From NCBI GenBank assembly GCA_910589415.1, contig OU342630.1, forward strand, positions 44,052,012-44,116,011: 64,000 nt of DNA, in the 5' to 3' direction. Under the pieces are notes generated by a model. It made no database searches. It worked only from the letters and a program-made list of their open reading frames with translations, and had not been told where the DNA came from. This document shows positions 25,721 through 36,817 of the stretch, piece by piece. The DNA comes from Malachius bipustulatus. Its lineage: Eukaryota > Arthropoda > Insecta > Coleoptera > Melyridae. Within the stretch, counting starts at the first letter, position 1; the number at the start of each line of letters is the position of its first letter. Position numbers and translations under genes: made by a program.

Positions 25721-26040
25721 TAGATTCTTTGAAAAATAACATTTTCAAATATTTGTGCTGTACCTATTATTAGTGAAATAGGTCTACAATTTGTGATTAG
25801 ATGTTTGCTGTTTAGTTTATGAATTGGTTTAATTTCTACTTTTTTGAGTTAATAGGGCTAGAGCGACACGCTATTTAAAAACAATTTTACTGGCACGTTA
25901 GGCTTACCCACCAACTCTTCTGTGAGCGTTAGCCCCCCCCCGTTAAATTTCATATAATCTTTTTTTACCACCCCATGGAAGAACGGTAAATAAAAAATTG
26001 TTGCCTAAAAGCAGATTAGAATACGCTTTCAATGGTCTAT

Positions 26041-27201
26041 AGCTCAGATCCAAAATAGTAGTCACTAGAGTCCCTCGATATATAAGAGTCTGGCCATACG
26101 CGGTCATGTTTCTGATTGGTTAGCCGCCTCGGCGGCCATTTTTATCCTTTTAGCTCCGGCGAGTGCCATAAGATTAGCATTAGCCGGCCTCGAAAATGTC
26201 TACTAATTAATTTTTTTCATCGAATTGCATATACCTATAAGGCTGCAAATAATGCCTGGTCGTTGTGCAATTAGTTATTGTTGCAATAGTGAAAAAAAAA
26301 TTAAAAATATACTTTAAAATTCAATATAAAATTAAAGAAACTCGCTTTAATCTAATACTTCCAGATATATTTTATCAAAAGTTAGAAAGAATAATGAACA
26401 TTTTACTGAATCATTTATAAAATAATGAAATGCGAAGTTGAATAGATTTTAGATGGTTTTAGTACTCCGTTTAGTATTATTGGGATGCTCGAATTACATA
26501 GAACCTGTCTAATAAAGAACAAGCCTGACCGCTTCACTTCTAAAAACTATATATTTATTACCCTTCAGTATATTACCCTTTAGGATTTTTAGTCCGTGAG
26601 TCCAATTATATTTAAATTTATTACTGCAAGCTTTAAAACTTGGGTAGGTACTTATTTACGTAATAAAAACTCTTTTTTTTAAATATCGCATAATATTATA
26701 TAAAATATGTATTTACATTTTCGTATTGAGGGATATTTATTGTTAATGTTGCTTGGTTAATAAATGAAAAACCTCACTTTTGAACTTGACTACATTTAAC
26801 ATTGTTTTGAAGAATACGCAGTAAATCAAGGTAAATCAAAAGATAATGTGGAAACGATTTTACAAGATCCTTTAACATTCCCATAGTCACCATCAAAAAA
26901 ATCACTGTATAAATAATATGCAAAATAACGCGTATTTTAATTGTTTTAGTGCTAAGCGCCTATCTCATCAATGCATTTTTTCGGTGAAACAGGATAAACA
27001 TGGCTGCCGCAGACCGTATGACCAGACTCTTGTATATCGAGGGACTCTAGTAGTCACTAACTGACATTACTAAAAAAACTATTTTGGATAAGCGGTAAGC
27101 AGAAAATTTTCCTCTAAACATCAGTCTCAGCTGGTTCCAGCTTCTCTGAAATTACTTTTTCAGAAATGTCAGTTAGTGACTATTATTTTGGATCTGAACT
27201 T
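26041..27201. mobile_element. small hairpin element hosting a P-like transposon
   Basis: GATCCAAAATAGTAGTCACT at the left pairs with AGTGACTATTATTTTGGATC at the right (27175-27194). Removing the inner element leaves a hairpin of about 170 bp whose arms continue through AACTGACATT / AATGTCAGTT. It is a MITE-like element that received the P-like insertion. Confidence 0.65.
26066..27049. mobile_element. P-like (THAP transposase family) non-autonomous element, 984 bp
   Basis: TIRs of about 30 bp start TAGAGTCCCTCGATATA and match the right end with one or two differences. They are flanked by the 8-bp direct repeat GTAGTCAC (26058-26065 and 27050-27057), the duplication size known for P elements. 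At 26251 the frame MPGRCAISYCCNSEKK begins like a THAP zinc finger (C-x-CC start typical of P transposase) and then breaks after about 21 codons. The central RNase H-like domain is missing. Confidence 0.7.
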
Positions 27202-27762
27202 TATAATCATTTTCATTAATCTCATTCTCATTTTCTTGTAGCCGAAAGGTAAATTTTTGCAAATAATTATTATATCTCATTTGAGACCTATGTAGGTTGG
27301 AGTATTTTGACAATTTTTTGGTTGTTGCAAGTTTGAACGTAAATTAACTCTTTTACTTACTAAATAGATTCCCAAAACTCACAAAACGTTCTCAACTCAT
27401 GCTCCAAATCTTTATTTGCAACGTTGCGATAGTTTCTGACTTTTTTTTTTGTCTTCTCACGAATAAACGTTTCAGAATCGCTGTGTTTGAATTTTGAAAA
27501 AATCCTTAACAGCATACAAATCAAGTAGGTATCTCAAAGTTCTTAAACTATTCAGGGTTGATTATTTAATGGCGCATTTCCTGAACGGTGCGTAGGGGGC
27601 AATTGGTGCAGCACAGAAAAAATAGTAAAACAAGTATTTCTTGTATAAAATGAAAACTTGTGATTTTCATTTGTTTATAACTCAAAAATAAATTATTTTA
27701 AACCGCAACTGTGAAAAGCATTATTATTGTATTTTCTCAGGTTATGAAAATACAAAAATATA
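27202..27762 (+). other. intron sequence, nothing recognised
   Basis: AT-rich non-coding sequence. Confidence 0.35.
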
Positions 27763-28178
27763 CAGGGTGTCCTATTTAAAAAAAAAATAGGCGATCTTGC
27801 ATTACTGAGTTAAGGAACACCTGTATAATTTTTTAATAGAAAGTAAATTAAATTACAAAATTGACCCGTTTTTGCATTTTTTTTAAACTCAAAACTGAAA
27901 GATTTATTGGACCGTTGCTAGACTTTCTGCGCACCCGTTATAATAATATGCTTTATTAAAAAATAAACAATCAATAATATTTGATACAAGAGACCATACA
28001 CTATTTTAGGAAACAAATCGTTTAAAACTGTCCATATTAAAGAATTTGAGATCTTAACTTTCCCTCTTCATATCTCGGTCAATTTCAAATAAATATTCTT
28101 TTCACTATTTTTCCTTGTTGCACGTATTACCCGCTATAATGTACCGTTGAGGGGATGCTCCATTTAAGACTGACCCTG
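27763..28178. mobile_element. possible TA-flanked MITE, degraded (416 bp)
   Basis: The ends CAGGGTGTCCTATTTAA and CTTAAA-type complement ending CCCTG are flanked by TA (27761-27762, 28179-28180). Unlike the other members the interior is not clearly palindromic. Confidence 0.45.
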
Positions 28179-29241
28179 TATACACAGTTTTCATTACAAA
28201 TTTTCATAGTTTATTGAGAAAAATTTTAAGATTATACCAGGCTAAATCATCTGACTTTTCATGGTCAACCGCGATCCGAATAAAGTTGGAATACAGTATA
28301 GTAGTAAGTTGTAGTTGTAATGATGTCATTACATAAACTTTTTGCTTATCTCAATAACGTGACTCATTAATTTCATGAAGGGATATTGCAAAAATAGTTA
28401 ATAATAGAATAAATAAAATAGATCAATATTAAATTATTGAAGAAAATAGTTCTAACAAACACAAAATCTTCTACCCTAGAATAACTCGTAAAGCTGTCAG
28501 AGAACATTAAACAGTAACCACCACGTATTCTTGGAACATAAAAGAATATTATTTATATACATAGAAATATATATTCACCTCTCATAGTGTTTTCAAATAA
28601 TAACACCTACCCATTTAAGTGTATTCAGGTCTGAGTCGCTTAAAAGGAGGTCTACTACACGACAACCCACATATAGGTATTACGTGTTCTAACAGGGGTT
28701 AAAATATTATCTCTTGAATCAGCCATAATCCTGTCTTCTCAGACATTTTATGCTAAACAAGCCTATGGTTCACATAATCGTTTCTTGAATGGGCAGCAGG
28801 TAAATGTAATTTTTTCTGAGGTGAAACCATCCCTTATATGGTACCATTGACACCATAAACTATATACTAAATTGAAACGAGGAAAGTTGTATGTACTATA
28901 GAGACACAATCTTTATAGGTACCTAACAAAATTGTGATATAAATTTTTTTAATCTCCAACCCACAATGACCTAAATTTTATTAGCATCAGCACATAAGTG
29001 GCATACTTTTCCGTTAGTGATAGATGGGGATAACGCTATCTTTGGTTATTTTGATGTAAATAAATATCGTCGACCTTACACGTAGATAAGCTAAAATTTA
29101 ATATTTAAATGGCAAACGTAGGTATACACTTCCTCTAAAATGGTTAAGAGATATTCGAGTAGAGTATTAAAACCAGTGAACTTTGAGAAATCGTAATTAA
29201 CTCTCCAAGAAGTAACTTACAGTTTTTGTTTTGTATCTCAC
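28179..29241 (+). other. intron sequence, nothing recognised
   Basis: No gene, no repeat seen. Confidence 0.35.
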
Positions 29242-30076
29242 CAGTGGCGGCGATAAGACCCCCGCAACCCCGCTGTGCTGGGGGACCCCAGCTGCAGTAT
29301 AGGGCCCTGCGCCGTTTTCCGCAATTTTATTATCGCTTGTAAAAATGTGTAATTGGAGTTCCGCTCTCTATGCTTTTTAATTTGTAAAGAATTTCTACAA
29401 ACCATTGTCAGGTAAGAAAGAGCGCTGATTTCCTCTGAAAACGGGTAGATGTAGGTAATTTGGCTACTGTTATCAACATTTCTTAAGTATCACAATTGCA
29501 GTTCTGTTTGAAGACAAGTTGATTTTTATTCAATTTTCCTCTCAAGACCTGTTTCCAGGAGAAATTTCAATTCGAGTAATTTTTATGGTTTTTTTATCTT
29601 TGTCCTGAGTCAATTTTCGTCCCCGGAAAACTCACCAGAAAAATTTATTTGGAAAACTGGAAGATGAGTGATTGAGTACTCCTTCACATATCACCAAGAC
29701 CCTGTAGAATTTTTTTGCAGGTTTTTTAGTTTCAGTTCAATAAAAGAGAAATATAATCGAAAATATAATCGAAGGGCAGCTGATGCGAAAAAAAAATAAT
29801 AGAAATACCTTAGGAATATCGAAAGTTATTCCCAATCAAAATCAGGCAAAATGTTGGGACCGCCTAGATCCCCCGCCAAAATTGCTTGTACTTTTATAAA
29901 TTTTTTTCAAAATTTCCTTTTTTTTTTGGAAGACTTATACGTTTTCATATTACTCTAGTGCTAAAGTTATCTAATGATCATCATATTTTATAGTAATATC
30001 ATGAATAAACATTGAAACATTGAAAAATTCACCGGGGGGGGGGGGGGGGGGGGCAATGTCCTTATCGCCGCTACTA
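29242..30076. mobile_element. hAT-like non-autonomous element (835 bp)
   Basis: The left end CAGTGGCGGCGATAAG pairs with CTTATCGCCGCTACTA at the right. The 8-bp flanks TATCTCAC (29234-29241) and TGTCTCAC (30077-30084) differ at one base, fitting the hAT 8-bp duplication. The right end holds a run of 20 G (30034-30053); the left end holds matching C-rich strings. No transposase frame is present. Confidence 0.7.
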
Positions 30077-30239
30077 TGTCTCACTTATTTCAACGACAAA
30101 TATCCACGAAAGCCAACTTATGTACTGTTATGAAAAATTAGGTTCACCTAATAATTAAAGTTTGGATTTGATTTGAAGATTTTAACAAATAAAAATTATT
30201 AGTATTTAATTATTAAAAATGTCAAAAATAAATTTTGGA

Positions 30240-30900
30240 TTGTTTAAAAAAATCAGTAGAGAAAAGAAAAAAGTGAATGGAGAAAAATGTTGATAGCAAC
30301 GGGGATAATTAATGAGAAATTAAGAAAGTGGACTGTCAGAAAAGAGTAAGAGAAGTTAAAAAAATAATGATTTAGAAGAATTAAAGAAAAGAAGAAGTAA
30401 TATTTAGTGGAAGAGGATAAGAAAGAAATAAACTATAAGAAGAGAGGTTGTCAAAAGATAATAATTAAAAAAATTTGGGAAGCGGACTGTCAAGGAAAAG
30501 AGTAAGAAAAGTAAAAATAATTATTTGGAAGAAAAAGGAGAAGAACAAAGAGGTAGCTAACAAGGAGAATTAATTAATTAGATTGAAATTGAGAAGAGCG
30601 TGTATAAGAAAAGGTAAAAAGGGTGAAGGTAGTTATTTTGGAAGCACAAAAGAGAAGAACAAATAGATAGCGAAGAGAACGTGAAGAAGTCGGAAGGGGA
30701 TAAATTATAGAGAAGATCAACTTGAAAAGAAGTGGAAGAAACCTGGGAGATGTCTAAAAGATAGAAAATTACAGATTGTATTTAAGAAAGGAAGGAGAAG
30801 CGGAAAGAAGAAGAGAAGCAGTGAGACACGAAGAGAGTGACAGAGAGAGTTGGTAGATCAGGAAAAGGAGAAGCGAGGCTGCGAGACGCATATTGAGAAG
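30240..30900 (+). repeat. 650-bp purine-rich strand with degenerate tandem units
   Basis: The + strand is overwhelmingly A and G, with very few C. A phrase of the form AAGNGGACTGTCA followed by AAAAGAGTAAGA recurs near 30327 and 30480, about 150 bp apart, with weaker later echoes, so the tract may have grown from a tandem repeat. No coding sequence is supported. Confidence 0.6.
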
Positions 30901-33073
30901 GATATTGTAAGATTATTTTGATGTGATAATTAATTTTAAATTCTTATAAGTGTAGTTTTAACAAAATTTAGAATCAGAGAGCTCGAGGTAGGTTTTTTTT
31001 TTGTAATTTTCTGTAATAAATATTCTGTCAAATAATAAATTAGGTATTTGTTAAAAAATTTTCAAATTAGAATTCAAATTAAATTAAATCAAAATTTTCT
31101 TTTCAACTGAACCCAACTGAGAGAGAGAGTGCCCTCAAAGAATCGTTAAAATTTTATTTGTTTATGGTATAATTTTTTTTAATAGAATTAATAATAATAA
31201 TAAATTAGATAAGGGGGAAAAGGAATACCATAACAGTACCTATTACTCTACTAGTTGCTAACATAGAAATAGTCATAAAAGTATGTAGTCTGGAAAACTT
31301 GTGGAAATTATTAATCCTGATGCAATGCTGTTATTTGCTTCACTAACTATTTGTGTACATCGTGGCCTCTACAGCGAAATAAGCACTGATGGCGGAATTG
31401 GTGATTTTAGTTCGAAAGCAGATAGGCACAGAAGGAAGGATAATGAAGACATAAGTAGATCTTATCAGTACTTACGAACTGACATCCTCACATGAGCGCA
31501 ATGTTTTATTTTTGGTCGAAAAAGGTTTAGTAGTTAAACAATTACCGTCCAGCGTATTTTTGGAACCTGATAGTTGCTTTTTCCCTGTCTTAGTCAGGCT
31601 TGAAACGTCAGCCTCCCTGCTTATAGTGAGTTCTAATATAGGCAAGTTCCTGCAGTAGAGGTAGCAGATCCGTTTGATAGAGAATTATTATTAGCTTCGT
31701 CATCGGGTCTGCAAAGTATTGAATTGAACGACTTCTTGAGACCATAATAAAAAATTATTTCAAGTCTGAACTTGAATGAACCACCATGACGACCCTAATA
31801 AGTAAAAAATATTGGCAAGATTGAGTATGAGTGAGCTATTTAAAAGTACACGATATGAGCCCTAGCTCATATATAGTGTAAAGTTTAGTATGGATTAATT
31901 TGTAGACCATAAATATGTCTAATTAAAGTAGGTTTTGAAGTAAGTATTTATGATCTTGTACCGATCTTTTAAAACAAAACCGGTAGGTTTATTTAAATAT
32001 TTTACCGTGGTATAACATGATCTAGTGAATCATAGGTCATTGATTTCAGATGGATTGAAATACCTAAATAAATAAAAAACAAGAGAGCAACAATCCTAAG
32101 CTTCTAAGCTTTTCGGATTATCTCATTTCAACCAGTTGGCAATTTACCCCTTATATGCATAATGGTTATCATCTAGCTGCCCTAATATGTTTTAAAAGTC
32201 GATAATAACATCCATATATGAATGTAATTCCACAAAAATCCAATATCGAAAAACAAACATAAGCAATAGAAAACCTAATCATTATTCCTGGAATTCTAAA
32301 CTTGCCCTTTCCCATACAACAAATTAAAAATCAGAGCCATGATAGAAAGAGTGGGAAATTTGATTATTCGTCACCTTTACACAAGAAGAAAATCAATAAC
32401 TGCCTGGATAACGCGATCCTGTTTCTATAACAACCATTAGCTTTCATATGAATACTCCACCCTCTACTTACTAAGTAGTGATTTCCAACAGTCTGTCATT
32501 TAAAAATTTTTGACAAATTAATACCAAACGATGCAGGTGCATATTATTATAGGATGTTTAAAATTCCTCGATCATTTGATTAAAGACTGTGGAGATAAAA
32601 GTCACGTAGAATTCGATAGAACTCATTGGCTAATTAGAAGCTGGCTGTATCATTAGGTGGGCAGCAGTGCGGTTCGATAAACGGGTTTGCATGGATATGC
32701 CAAAAATGGACATAAGGCGAGTGGGGTCAACCATGACTGGCTATTTCCACATATGTTATGTATTATGGCTGCTCTTAATGTTTCGCAATTCTATCATACT
32801 TGCTGTGTTAAGTTTATGTCTTTTGTCCTCTGAAATGATTTGGAAAGTGTCGTTAATGATTCATTCGGATTTTAATTAATTAATAATGGTTATGTCATTT
32901 TTCTTACTACCTATAGTCAAAATAAGAGCGTTAATTTTTATTTCTTACTATATGCCTACTTGTCCTCTATACTGCTTGTAACTAATAGGGCAAGTACGAT
33001 TTTGAAATCTTACAAAAAAATCAATTCGAGTTTTTAAGGGATTTACACGTTTTCAGATTTGCTGAGCATCAAA
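30901..33073 (+). other. intron sequence, nothing recognised
   Basis: The short frames at 31301 and 32667 have no domain or splice support. Confidence 0.35.
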
Positions 33074-34136
33074 AAGTGTTTTTAAACCATAATACAGTCT
33101 TTTTCTTTTGGTCTTCCTTTTTTGTCAATTGCTTTTCCTTATTTGTTAAATGATTTCTTATTTTTCTATCAATGATTATAGTCACTGATTTATCAATCAA
33201 TTTCCTTTTATGTCAAATCAGTTTCACTTTGTGTCAATTGCTTTTCCTATTTACGTACAGTGACATTATAATAAACATTTAGTTAGGGCCGCGGTGACAA
33301 AAGTGCCTTGCAACTCCCAAACGGATGAGAAGCACGGTTTTGTATAGTTCGAGTGTCGTTCTCGAAATCCGTGTTGTCGAGTAGGGGTCTGGCGTTCGGC
33401 GTTGGGCGGCTATAGTATTTTTTCCGAATTTTGCCCAGCGGTTCCAAAAATTATTTCCCAAACGGATGAAAATTACTGGAGGGCATCTACGCAAACCCCC
33501 AATTACCGAAAAATATTTTCAAACATTTTTTTTTTTAAACACTGCGGGGTTTTTTGTTATTTGGCATAATTTTGCCAGGCGCATTTTAGATGAAAACTTT
33601 TTTTTCTAGTAACATAAATAATAACCATTCATATCAGTCCGGTTGCGCATGCATGCGGCTGATGATTTTTTTCATTTCAGAGTCTGGGTCAATTTAATTG
33701 TACTGCAGGCTACGGCAAGGATCAAATCGGATGAAAATATTTTTCCGGTAATTGGGGGTTTGCGTAGATGCCCTCCAGTAATTTTCATCCGTTTGGGAAA
33801 TAATTTTTGGAACCGCTGGGCAAAATTCGGAAAAAATACTATAGCCGCCCAACGCCGAACGCCAGACCCCTACTCGACAACACGGATTTCGAGAACGACA
33901 CTCGAACTATACAAAACCGTGCTTCTCATTCGTTTGGGAGTTGCAAGGCACTTTTGTCACAGCGGCCCTAACTAATTGGAAAAGCATTTTGATATAAAAG
34001 GAATCTCATTTGACAAAAGAGGAATTTCAATTGGAAAATCACACTGACGTTTGATAAATGGGAAAAGCATTTGAAAAATTTGGAAAAGCAATTGACAAAA
34101 GAGGAAAACCAAAAGCAAAAGACTGTAACAACACTT
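33074..34136. mobile_element. FB-like foldback element with repeat-bearing arms
   Basis: The inner palindrome (33281-33973; GTTAGGGCC ends, TA next to each) has near-perfect arms of about 340 bp meeting near 33627. Outside it, both flanks carry short repeats based on TTGTCAATTGCTTTTCC on the left and their complement on the right. They end in AAGTGTTTTTA / AACAACACTT, so the inverted symmetry extends to about 1.06 kb. Direct subrepeats within inverted arms recall Drosophila Foldback elements. Alternatively a MITE is inserted in an older hairpin. Confidence 0.65.
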
Positions 34137-34536
34137 CGGAAAAGTTACTATTAAGTGATAAATTATTTTACGTATAATTTATCATTTTTTTTTGGAAATA
34201 CCAATTTTGATAAAAAAGGGATTTAACGAGACTCGTAAATGCGTGTAGTTTTACGAAATCTTGGGTCAGTTCGTAGTTTTATAAAAAAAAGAGCACTAAT
34301 GGTTACCCGAAGTACGAAGTTATAAGTTCGTAAAACACTTACACATTCCATAGGAGTCCATAGAATCCTGCTTAAACCTCGATCAAACTTTAATATTTTG
34401 AAGTCATATTTCTCCAAAACTATTCAGTTATTTGAACTAACTTTTGTAAAGTGAAAAATCAAAACAAGTCTAGTTTTCGAGGGCAAATCCGCATCCTATG
34501 TTATCATCTGTTAATATTAGTAATAGTTTTGCTATA

Positions 34537-35534
34537 CAGGGTGCACCATATATCCTTCTCTATATTGCTATCTCCTAACGCTAACAGATACAGGGTCGGT
34601 TAAACAAGTCCAAAGGAGCGCAATTTTGTGGCCATCTCGAATCCGTCGAGACATACAAGATATCTGTGACCGTTCCTGAAATATCCTGAAAAAACTGAAA
34701 AATCGAGATTTCTTATTTTTTCCATATCTTTTTTATTATTGGAGATTAAGAAATAATTTTTTGTGGGCTTACATAAGTCGGCAAGAGCTAGCCATCTGAC
34801 ATTTCAAAAATTTTCAAAACCGACTAAATCGCAGAATTTTCATAGCCAACTTTCGTTTTTCTTATGGCCACCATATTGTTTTTTTATGTTCTTCGGTATA
34901 AAAAAAATCATAAAAACAAAAAATTGTTAAACTTCAAAAAATAAATTAAAAAATTTTTTATTCTTCTTTTTTCTTTACAATAAAGACACTTTTTAGACCG
35001 AATTTCATAGATAAATTAAAAAACCATAAGGCAGGCACTATTTCGGCGTATTTTACAAATGTTGACGTTTTTCGACGATTTTTTTTAGGTTTTTCTTTGA
35101 AAAAAGAAAAATAAAAATTTGAAAAAAATTTTTTGAAGTTTATTAATTTTTGGTTTCCATTATTTTTTTCAAATCGAACGATATAAAAAAATAATATGGC
35201 GGCCATAAGAAAAACGAAAGTCGACTGTGAAAACTCTTGGATCTAGTAGACCTTGAAAATTTTTGAAATGTCAGATGGATAGCTCGTAACGGCTTATGTA
35301 AGCCTACAAAAAATTATTTATTAATTTCCAATAATAAAAAAGATATGACGAAAATAAGAAATCTCGATTTTTCAGTTTTTTAAGTATATTTCAGGAACGG
35401 TCACAGATATCTTTCATGTTTTGACGAATTCGAGATGGCCACATAAATGCGCATCTTTTCTCTAATTTAACCGACCCTGTATCTATTAGCGTTCAGGAGA
35501 TAGCAATATAGAGAAGTATACATGGTGCACCCTA
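34537..35534. mobile_element. 1.0 kb palindromic foldback MITE, copy 2
   Basis: Same family as 24666-25664, with ends CAGGGTGCACCATATATCC and complement, flanked by TA (34535-34536, 35535-35536). Arms of about 490 bp diverge slightly from copy 1. Confidence 0.85.
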
Positions 35535-35536
35535 TA

Positions 35537-36817
35537 TAATGTAGAACCAGTGTTATTACGAGTATTATGGACGAAACTTAAAAAATATTGTTGTAAACTT
35601 TTTGAAAATTCTGAATATACCTACTCGATTAGTTTTAATAAATATGAAAGTTTTTATCTAAAATTCATTGATAAAATCTGCATGGCTCAGAGAGTCAACT
35701 GAGTAGAAACTGAGCTAATCGATTTTCATTCTTATAGATCACGGTTTCCTCCTTTATCTTTCAACTATACCGACAGTGTCGGTCGTGAAATTCTTGGAAG
35801 ATCATATCGACCAAATCTGAACTGAATACACAAGCACTGATGACCACTTGTGCAGCGACTTCCATGTTCTTGCTTCCTGCTAAAGCGCCGCCAACACACT
35901 CTCTCTCTTCTTGACATTCTTTTTTCTGCATGCTATGGGCATTTTTGTTGTAATATTTTCTGTGGCCTGACCGTCTTAGGCGGATCTAAAACGTCATTCT
36001 TATATCTAGAACTATCAGAATCTTGGCAGGTTTATCCATTCATCAGTTTTGTAGGGACCAATTCGGGCAACTTGGTCTTCTGACCATATACATTTACATA
36101 TGTTTTTTAGCCCTGTATGATCTTCTGCTTCGAATTCGGAATAAAAAATCAGAATCAACTTGATCCTTTTCATTTCACTCACCACTATCATACTACGAGT
36201 ATGTTCATTGTTAAATCTATTCAGACTTCACGTAACCATAAAATACCTGAACCGTTCCAGAATTTGACAATCAACTTTCAGATTCTCCCAGTTGGAGGCA
36301 TAGGTATTAAGAGAAACTTATTAGGCACTGATTTGAAACCATATACCACTCGGTAATCTTCGTGCCCGCTTTATATTTTGTAAATCACGTGCATATGACG
36401 TTTCGATTACACAGTGCAATTAATAGAGTAATTATTCTTATTATTATAACTCGAACGTTAAAGAATTCACAATAAATCATAAGTTCATGATATTGGCTTT
36501 GCATTGACGAGACCTTGAAATATTATTTCAAGAAGCTCTAATTTCGCTTGTCCACATCTTTGTATTTATTTTCGTTTCGAGTTCCCTTCAAATTAAAACA
36601 TAGCTTAATTTTATAGAGCATTTAATTTATTAAGGTCCAATTTAAGAAACAAAATTATGTTATCTGTATCTTGATCGAACTGATTGAATTCTCTAAAAAA
36701 AGTTTACATTTTTTATTTCATTAATTATTATGTAATTTTAAACGGTACAATTTTTCGATGTAATCTATAATTTTTTTTAAATCAAAAAATTTCTAATTTT
36801 TATTAAATTAATTCTAG
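35537..36817 (+). other. end of intron before the last p130Cas exon
   Basis: No gene is supported. The minus strand at about 36100-35850 reads through short protein-like phrases (GPYKTDEWINLPRF) with stops, possibly a transposon gene remnant that I do not recognise. It ends with the acceptor AATTCTAG at 36817. Confidence 0.4.

Larger units (their letters stand above)
23900..25940 (-). pseudogene. non-LTR retrotransposon reverse transcriptase relic, split by SINE and MITE
   Basis: On the minus strand the part at 25940-25721 encodes KPNVPVKLFLNS, VEIKPIHKLNSKHL and NCRPISLI-GTA-IFENVIFQRI, the RT motif 1 region. After the inserted SINE and MITE it resumes at 24440 with GKHKILSKRQYGF and FLELAKAFDTVNHNILLDKL (motifs 2-3, including the first catalytic Asp). 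It then gives CVPQGTALGPLLFFLYVIDL (motif 4) and DTAVISNDKTW just after the catalytic box. Several stops and frame changes show it is long dead. The family is a Jockey/CR1-like LINE, distinct from the copy at 12293-13602. Confidence 0.75.

Noticed and set aside
33279..33975. Two matching proteins on opposite strands
   Set aside because: They are the two arms of one palindrome read in opposite directions.
35850..36356. Transposase or enzyme remnant on the minus strand
   Set aside because: Short protein-like phrases are separated by stops and matched no family I could name.
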